DNA of 64,000 nucleotides from Colias croceus (Eukaryota > Arthropoda > Insecta > Lepidoptera > Pieridae). The translations under genes were made by a program, and so were the position numbers. The notes under the pieces are model-generated. The model worked only from the letters and a program-made list of their open reading frames with translations, was not told the origin of the DNA and did no database searches. Location of the stretch: assembly GCF_905220415.1 (NCBI RefSeq), contig NC_059555.1, positions 3,720,001 to 3,784,000 on the forward strand, in the 5' to 3' direction. Positions 59,832 to 64,000 of this stretch are shown here, piece by piece; within the stretch, counting starts at the first letter, position 1; each line of letters begins with the position of its first letter.

Positions 59832-61283
59832 TCACCGATTTAACCAGTCTTGTTTTATCATATCCGCGCCTTTTTCTCCTATCATTATGACTGCAGCATT
59901 GGTATTACCACTTACAATAGTAGGCATTATACTAGCATCTATAACTCTAAGTCCTTCTATACCATGAACCCTTAATCGTGGGTCGACCACAGCACCAGGG
60001 TCCCACGAAGGGCCCATTTTCGCAGTTCCAGACTGATGATAAATCGTCATACTGATCGTCCTCACTTGACACTCTATGTACTCGTCTGACATAAAGCTGT
60101 ATTGCTTACAATTCGGTAAAGGTTTTGTGTACAACCTCGAACCAAATTGTTTAAAGGGCGTACCGTTAGCTACTTGTAAAGCTATTTTGATACCTTCAAC
60201 AAGCCTGTTCACGTCCAAGCGATCTTCATGATACCGTGGATTCATTATTGGATAGTCGAAGGGGTTTGAACTCTTTAGTCTTACGTATCCTCTGGTATTT
60301 GGTCGTAGTAGAAGAGGCATAATCGTCCAGGCGTCCTTATTTGCTATTGGCTTAAATACATCATCATATAGCTCATCAGTCAAACCAAGAATTTTTCTAA
60401 CGATTTGACCGTTATCTGATGAAAAAGATGCAGGTGCCATATGAAATTGAATATCTGGCCATAAACCAGAACTATTTGCGTATTTCGTATTAACAAATGC
60501 AATACCTTCTAAACCACCTAGTACTGTCATTGGTCCTCTTTCATTAACTACGTAATTCATCGTCACAGGGAAAGCTTGGAACCGATTTTGAACTATTGAC
60601 ACAGGTTTGTCGACTAAAAATGTGAGCCCTCCAACACCAACGTGATCCTGTAAGTTCTCACCGACTGGTAAATCTTTTAATACCCGTATCCCAACATTTC
60701 GCAGATGATCCTTGGGTCCTATACCTGACAACATTAAAAGTTGTGGACTGTTGATAGCCCCAGAAGACAAAATTACTTCTTTCCTCGCATATACAACTCT
60801 CTTTATTCCGTGTTTAACGTATTCAACTCCATATGCTTTTAAAGTAATAGGATTTATAAGAACTCTTGTAGCTTGTGAATTCAATGAGATATCTAGATTT
60901 CTGCGCGTTCTCACTGGTCTTAAGAATGCTTTGGCGGTACTGCATCTAGAGCCGCGTCTTATAGTACCTTGGGCTATCATGAATCCAGTTTGAATTTCTC
61001 CATTGATATCTCTATTATCGTAACCCAATTCAACTCCAGATTCTACAAAGGCTGCTACTAGTGGAGTTCTCCACGGCGCTTCTTGCACTGTCAGGTATCC
61101 ACCTGTACCGTGATATCTGCTGTTGGCAAGATAGGGATTTCGGTTGTCTTCAGATTTAATAAAATAAGGCAACACGTCTTTGTATGACCAGCCTGGATTC
61201 CCGAACGACTCCCATTGGTCGAAATCATTTCTATTTCCTCTCACGTAGATCATGTAGTTAAGAACACTGGATCCGCCAAGCAC
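59832..61283 (-). CDS. Gene D exon 3
   Basis: Acceptor ttcattttcag, first codon GTG (Val) of VLGGSSVLNY. It runs to the TGA at 59832 and includes both catalytic positions. The GTG is an internal codon, not a start. Confidence 0.96.
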   Translation of the reverse strand: MLGGSSVLNYMIYVRGNRNDFDQWESFGNPGWSYKDVLPYFIKSEDNRNPYLANSRYHGTGGYLTVQEAPWRTPLVAAFVESGVELGYDNRDINGEIQTGFMIAQGTIRRGSRCSTAKAFLRPVRTRRNLDISLNSQATRVLINPITLKAYGVEYVKHGIKRVVYARKEVILSSGAINSPQLLMLSGIGPKDHLRNVGIRVLKDLPVGENLQDHVGVGGLTFLVDKPVSIVQNRFQAFPVTMNYVVNERGPMTVLGGLEGIAFVNTKYANSSGLWPDIQFHMAPASFSSDNGQIVRKILGLTDELYDDVFKPIANKDAWTIMPLLLRPNTRGYVRLKSSNPFDYPIMNPRYHEDRLDVNRLVEGIKIALQVANGTPFKQFGSRLYTKPLPNCKQYSFMSDEYIECQVRTISMTIYHQSGTAKMGPSWDPGAVVDPRLRVHGIEGLRVIDASIMPTIVSGNTNAAVIMIGEKGADMIKQDWLNR

Positions 61284-62378
61284 CTGAAAATGAAATGAAG
61301 TTTAATCAATAAAATATTTTATTTATTGTCTGAATCCGTGACTTAAGTCATCATAACAAACAGCTATATTATGTTCTTATTGATAACACTATCAATAGAA
61401 CTTGAAGGTGGACGAAGCTAGTTCTCAATTATTTGACTTTATAGTAATCTAATGATCATACAATACTTTTAATTAGGTCATACTGAGTATATAAATCGGA
61501 TTAGAGATCGAACCTAAGTTTTAGAGTTTTAATCTCTGTTAAAAATAAATAGAAATAGGTCAATTTAATTTATTTAGTTAAAGTTTTTCAATGTCGATTG
61601 AATTAATGATCTTACCTTGCCTCTCGGCCAACTACACCTGTGTTGTTTAAATCCCAAGCATGCGTACGAGGTTGGTTCCGTCTTGTACTGCCAATCGAGT
61701 TTTGTCAGTTGTAGGTAGCCGGCTAATGAAGGTACATCTGTTATTTCGTTTTCATCTGGTCCTGAAATATATGTATATTCTTGTTTAATTATTAAGCTAT
61801 TGCATAGCTTCTATCGCGGGCCTTGAGCGTCGCCGAGTGCCACACGTCTTTTTTTTAAATAAATAAAGATATATTTACGAATGAAAAATTAGAAGAATTT
61901 GTTGTCTCGAGAAAAAATAAGAAAAAATAGCCTATTTAACGATGTAGCAGTTTTAATTATTAAGATCAGCTCCTTCCAGCAAATAATTTATAGTTACAGT
62001 GTTAGTTATCTTGGCGCTAATTTATGATTTAGGTACTTTAAAAGTTAACCTTGATTTGCACTTCGCTCTACACCAGTACATTTAGGTCTACAATGCAGAA
62101 ATCAACATAAACATACAATACGTACCACTTTCTAACAAAAGCACGTTCCAATTGCTGACTTCAGTCAACCTGTTCGCCACGACAGCGCCCGCGGACCCGC
62201 CCCCCACGACTATAAAGTCGTACTCTCTTCCCGGCTCCTTATCGTGCACTTTAGCCTCCGGGTCATAAGAGTTATAATTGTGATATGTAAATGCTCCCAA
62301 AAGCAACGGTATCAGCCACAGGCCAGTCACGCTGACGGTCTTCAAAGCAGTCGAAGCGAGGAGCACGTGGATACCCAT
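59832..62378 (-). CDS. GMC oxidoreductase gene D (3 coding exons, 616 aa, intact)
   Basis: An FAD-dependent GMC oxidoreductase, glucose dehydrogenase-like. Exons 62378-62126, 61761-61616 and 61283-59832 join through GT-AG introns in phases 1 and 0 to 617 codons with stop. Residues 15-32 form a hydrophobic signal anchor. The FAD motif GGGSAG is at 59-64. GKVLGGSSVLNYMIYVRG spans the exon 2/3 junction; signature 2 GAINSPQLLMLSGIG is at 308-322. The active-site pair is His549 (YHQSGTAKMG) and Asn593 (SGNTNAA): His/Asn, as in choline oxidase and cholesterol oxidase, not the His/His of genes B and C. The 5' UTR has an acceptor (62537-62536) and a short upstream frame. Likely extracellular or membrane-anchored oxidation of a sugar or alcohol; the substrate is not determined. 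Confidence 0.95.
61616..61761 (-). CDS. Gene D exon 2
   Basis: Acceptor atatatttcag, donor AAG|GTAAGA. It encodes PDENEITDVPSLAGYLQLTK, WQYKTEP, and ends RCSWPRGK just before VLGGSS. Confidence 0.94.
62126..62378 (-). CDS. Gene D exon 1
   Basis: ATG in the context aaaaATGG, signal anchor, then EYDFIVVGGGSAGAVVANR. It ends GAA AGT G|GTACGT in phase 1. Confidence 0.94.
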
Positions 62379-62535
62379 TTTTGATTTATGTATGAAAGTG
62401 AGGGTAGTTATTCAGTTGCGTTATACGATTCTGTCAGGTGGTTTGCTCTTGCGCATCGCTTTCTTGGTCGGAAGTGATGGCTGAAGCAACGTTATCATGT
62501 TAACAATGAGGCTGTGTGAAATGCCTTCCGCGTAT
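62379..62535 (-). promoter_or_regulatory. Gene D 5' UTR exon part with upstream ORF
   Basis: An acceptor ctcatttcag precedes 62535, so the 5' UTR is spliced. A 25-codon upstream ORF (62498-62421, MITLLQPSLP...) ends 42 nt before the main ATG. It is in the same frame but closed by TAA, and could reduce translation of gene D. The first exon was not located with confidence; AAA|GTGAGT at 63367 is a candidate donor. Confidence 0.55.
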
Positions 62536-62537
62536 CT

Positions 62538-64000
62538 GAAATGAGAAATAGTAATGTTTTTATAAAGGAAAAATAATCTAGAATACTTAGCGCCTAGCGG
62601 TAATAAAATCAATTCATACATCGTATACAAAATGAAAAAATTATAAAATAAGGTCACTACAGTAAATGCTGCAAATAAATATGTAATTAGAAAGGCCTTA
62701 GGACTATGTGACGTGTTAAATTTATATATTATGTAGTTGGTTAATACACTATAATATACAATAGAATTAAGGAATAAGGGATTATTGTAACGTTATATAT
62801 TTTTGTTTCAGGTAATATTTTGATAGCATATTTTCTCTGCAAGGATTCAAACCTTCAACGAGTGTAGTGGTATGTATTAAAATGCACAGACGAAACTAAA
62901 ATTACAGTAAAAACTATTTGAAATTATATTCACGTCGTTTTCAATTCGGTCAGAGTCGATGGACTTGAAAATATTTACTTCATACATGGAAAAGATGTTA
63001 TAAACTTCTCGAATTAATTAAAAAAACTTTGACCTAATGACACAGATTTGCAAATGGTCATTGACCCTACACTATATGAGGAAGAAAAACTAATGTAATC
63101 GAAATTGAAAAATATCTTATTTAATATTAAATGGATAATAATCAATATGTGGATAATAATAATTTAATATAATCTTATTTAATATTTAATAACTATGTAG
63201 GATTATTGTGTAAAGGAAATAATAAATAATAACAAGTAGGTATGGGTCATTATACAAAAATGGGGTAACTCAATGTCACCAGCCAATTTATAAAAAGTCT
63301 TATTATATTTTAATCAAATAACAATCTATTTTAAAACAATAAAGCGTCCTTTATTTGGTCACTCACTTTCACTTCTTTATTTAAAATACAAATTGATAAA
63401 AAAACAAAATTAATACTTAAATAATCAGTACTTTGGCATGTCACAACTCCGAAAACCAACAATCAAGTGACTATTTTATAAACATTATCATTGATTAGAG
63501 AAAACTTACTAATTCAGGACAATCTTTGATATACATAGTATTATATAGTATAACTTTCATAACGAAATGTTTAACATTTTATTTAAAAAATAAAAATAAA
63601 CTTTGTCATCGTTTTTATTGGTCAGTCCGTTGTGTGTTTTTTAAATTTGAAATTCTCGCTAAATATCACCAAGTCGAGGTCATATCCCTGTCTAAATATT
63701 AATGTTGGTAATGAAGTTACTTGTGCATCCTATATTTTGACGGCCGTCATAACTGTACCAGCGCTAGGTTTGTGTTTGTCCTCTGAATTCGTGCTGCGCC
63801 AGTCAACATTTCAGTCCTATGGTGAGTCATTATTTTATTGTTAATCAGATTTTTATTTTCATTCATACATGGTTAACTATGATTTGTAAAAATACAGTTT
63901 GTTGATATTAGAAATAAGGCAAAAAAACATAATTTGTGATTATAATCTCATATTAAGTCCCTTTTTATCAATCCGCTGGCATCAGTCCTATGTCAGATAT
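62538..64000. other. Upstream region of gene D; possible plus-strand exon end at 63821
   Basis: AT-rich. On the plus strand, tttcagtcctatg|gtgagt (donor after 63821) looks like an exon end whose last codon is ATG, and 63690-63821 is less AT-rich. No coding domain is recognisable, so this is only a hint of a divergent gene. Confidence 0.3.

Noticed and set aside
61281..61283. Start of gene D at the GTG of VLGGSS
   Set aside because: It is an internal Val codon following a clear splice acceptor; two upstream exons supply the FAD-binding region.

Overview
The window is nuclear DNA of an insect, almost certainly a moth or butterfly. It is strongly AT-rich, has spliced genes with introns up to about 17 kb, and is full of interspersed repeats typical of Lepidoptera: many short repeats whose heads read like 'cccgcggcttcgcccgcg' or 'gcgcggtttcacccgcg', tRNA-derived SINEs, palindromic MITEs, and a CR1/Jockey-type LINE. 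The species cannot be named from sequence alone. No rRNA gene, functional tRNA gene or CRISPR array was seen.

The host genes all belong to one family: FAD-dependent GMC oxidoreductases (glucose dehydrogenase-like), four in a row on the minus strand. From upstream (right) to downstream (left) they are: gene D (59832-62378, 3 coding exons, 616 aa, apparently intact); gene C (55577-57445, one coding exon of 622 codons, intact except for an in-frame TGA at codon 251 where paralogues have Arg); gene B (23054-44878, reconstructed here from 5 coding exons joined in matching phase, 618 aa, with a 16.9-kb intron full of transposons); and gene A (only its first coding exon, 1-201, is in the window; a non-coding first exon may lie near 15047-15106). 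A and C are the closest pair by N-terminal sequence and residue spacing. B and C carry a His/His C-terminal pair in the expected active-site positions, and D carries His/Asn.

The rest is intron and intergenic DNA shaped by transposons. Notable items are a LINE (about 46911-51297) whose ORF2 is broken by one missing base in an A-run; three elements flanked by a TTA duplication, as expected of PIF/Harbinger (6702-6862; 34200-35889 with a transposase fragment; 53834-54676 nested in another repeat); two copies of one fully palindromic MITE (7538-7715 and 37263-37443); a foldback element (9799-10367); a 2.1-kb element with inverted ends (31251-33343); and several nested or empty-site insertions. 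Two perfect hairpins lie close to gene features: one just before the poly(A) signal of gene B, and one about 125 bp upstream of the coding exon of gene A.

In insects GMC genes commonly form a conserved cluster, so the layout fits a known arrangement. The in-frame TGA, the hairpin at the gene B poly(A) site and the nested TTA-type elements are the points most worth following up.
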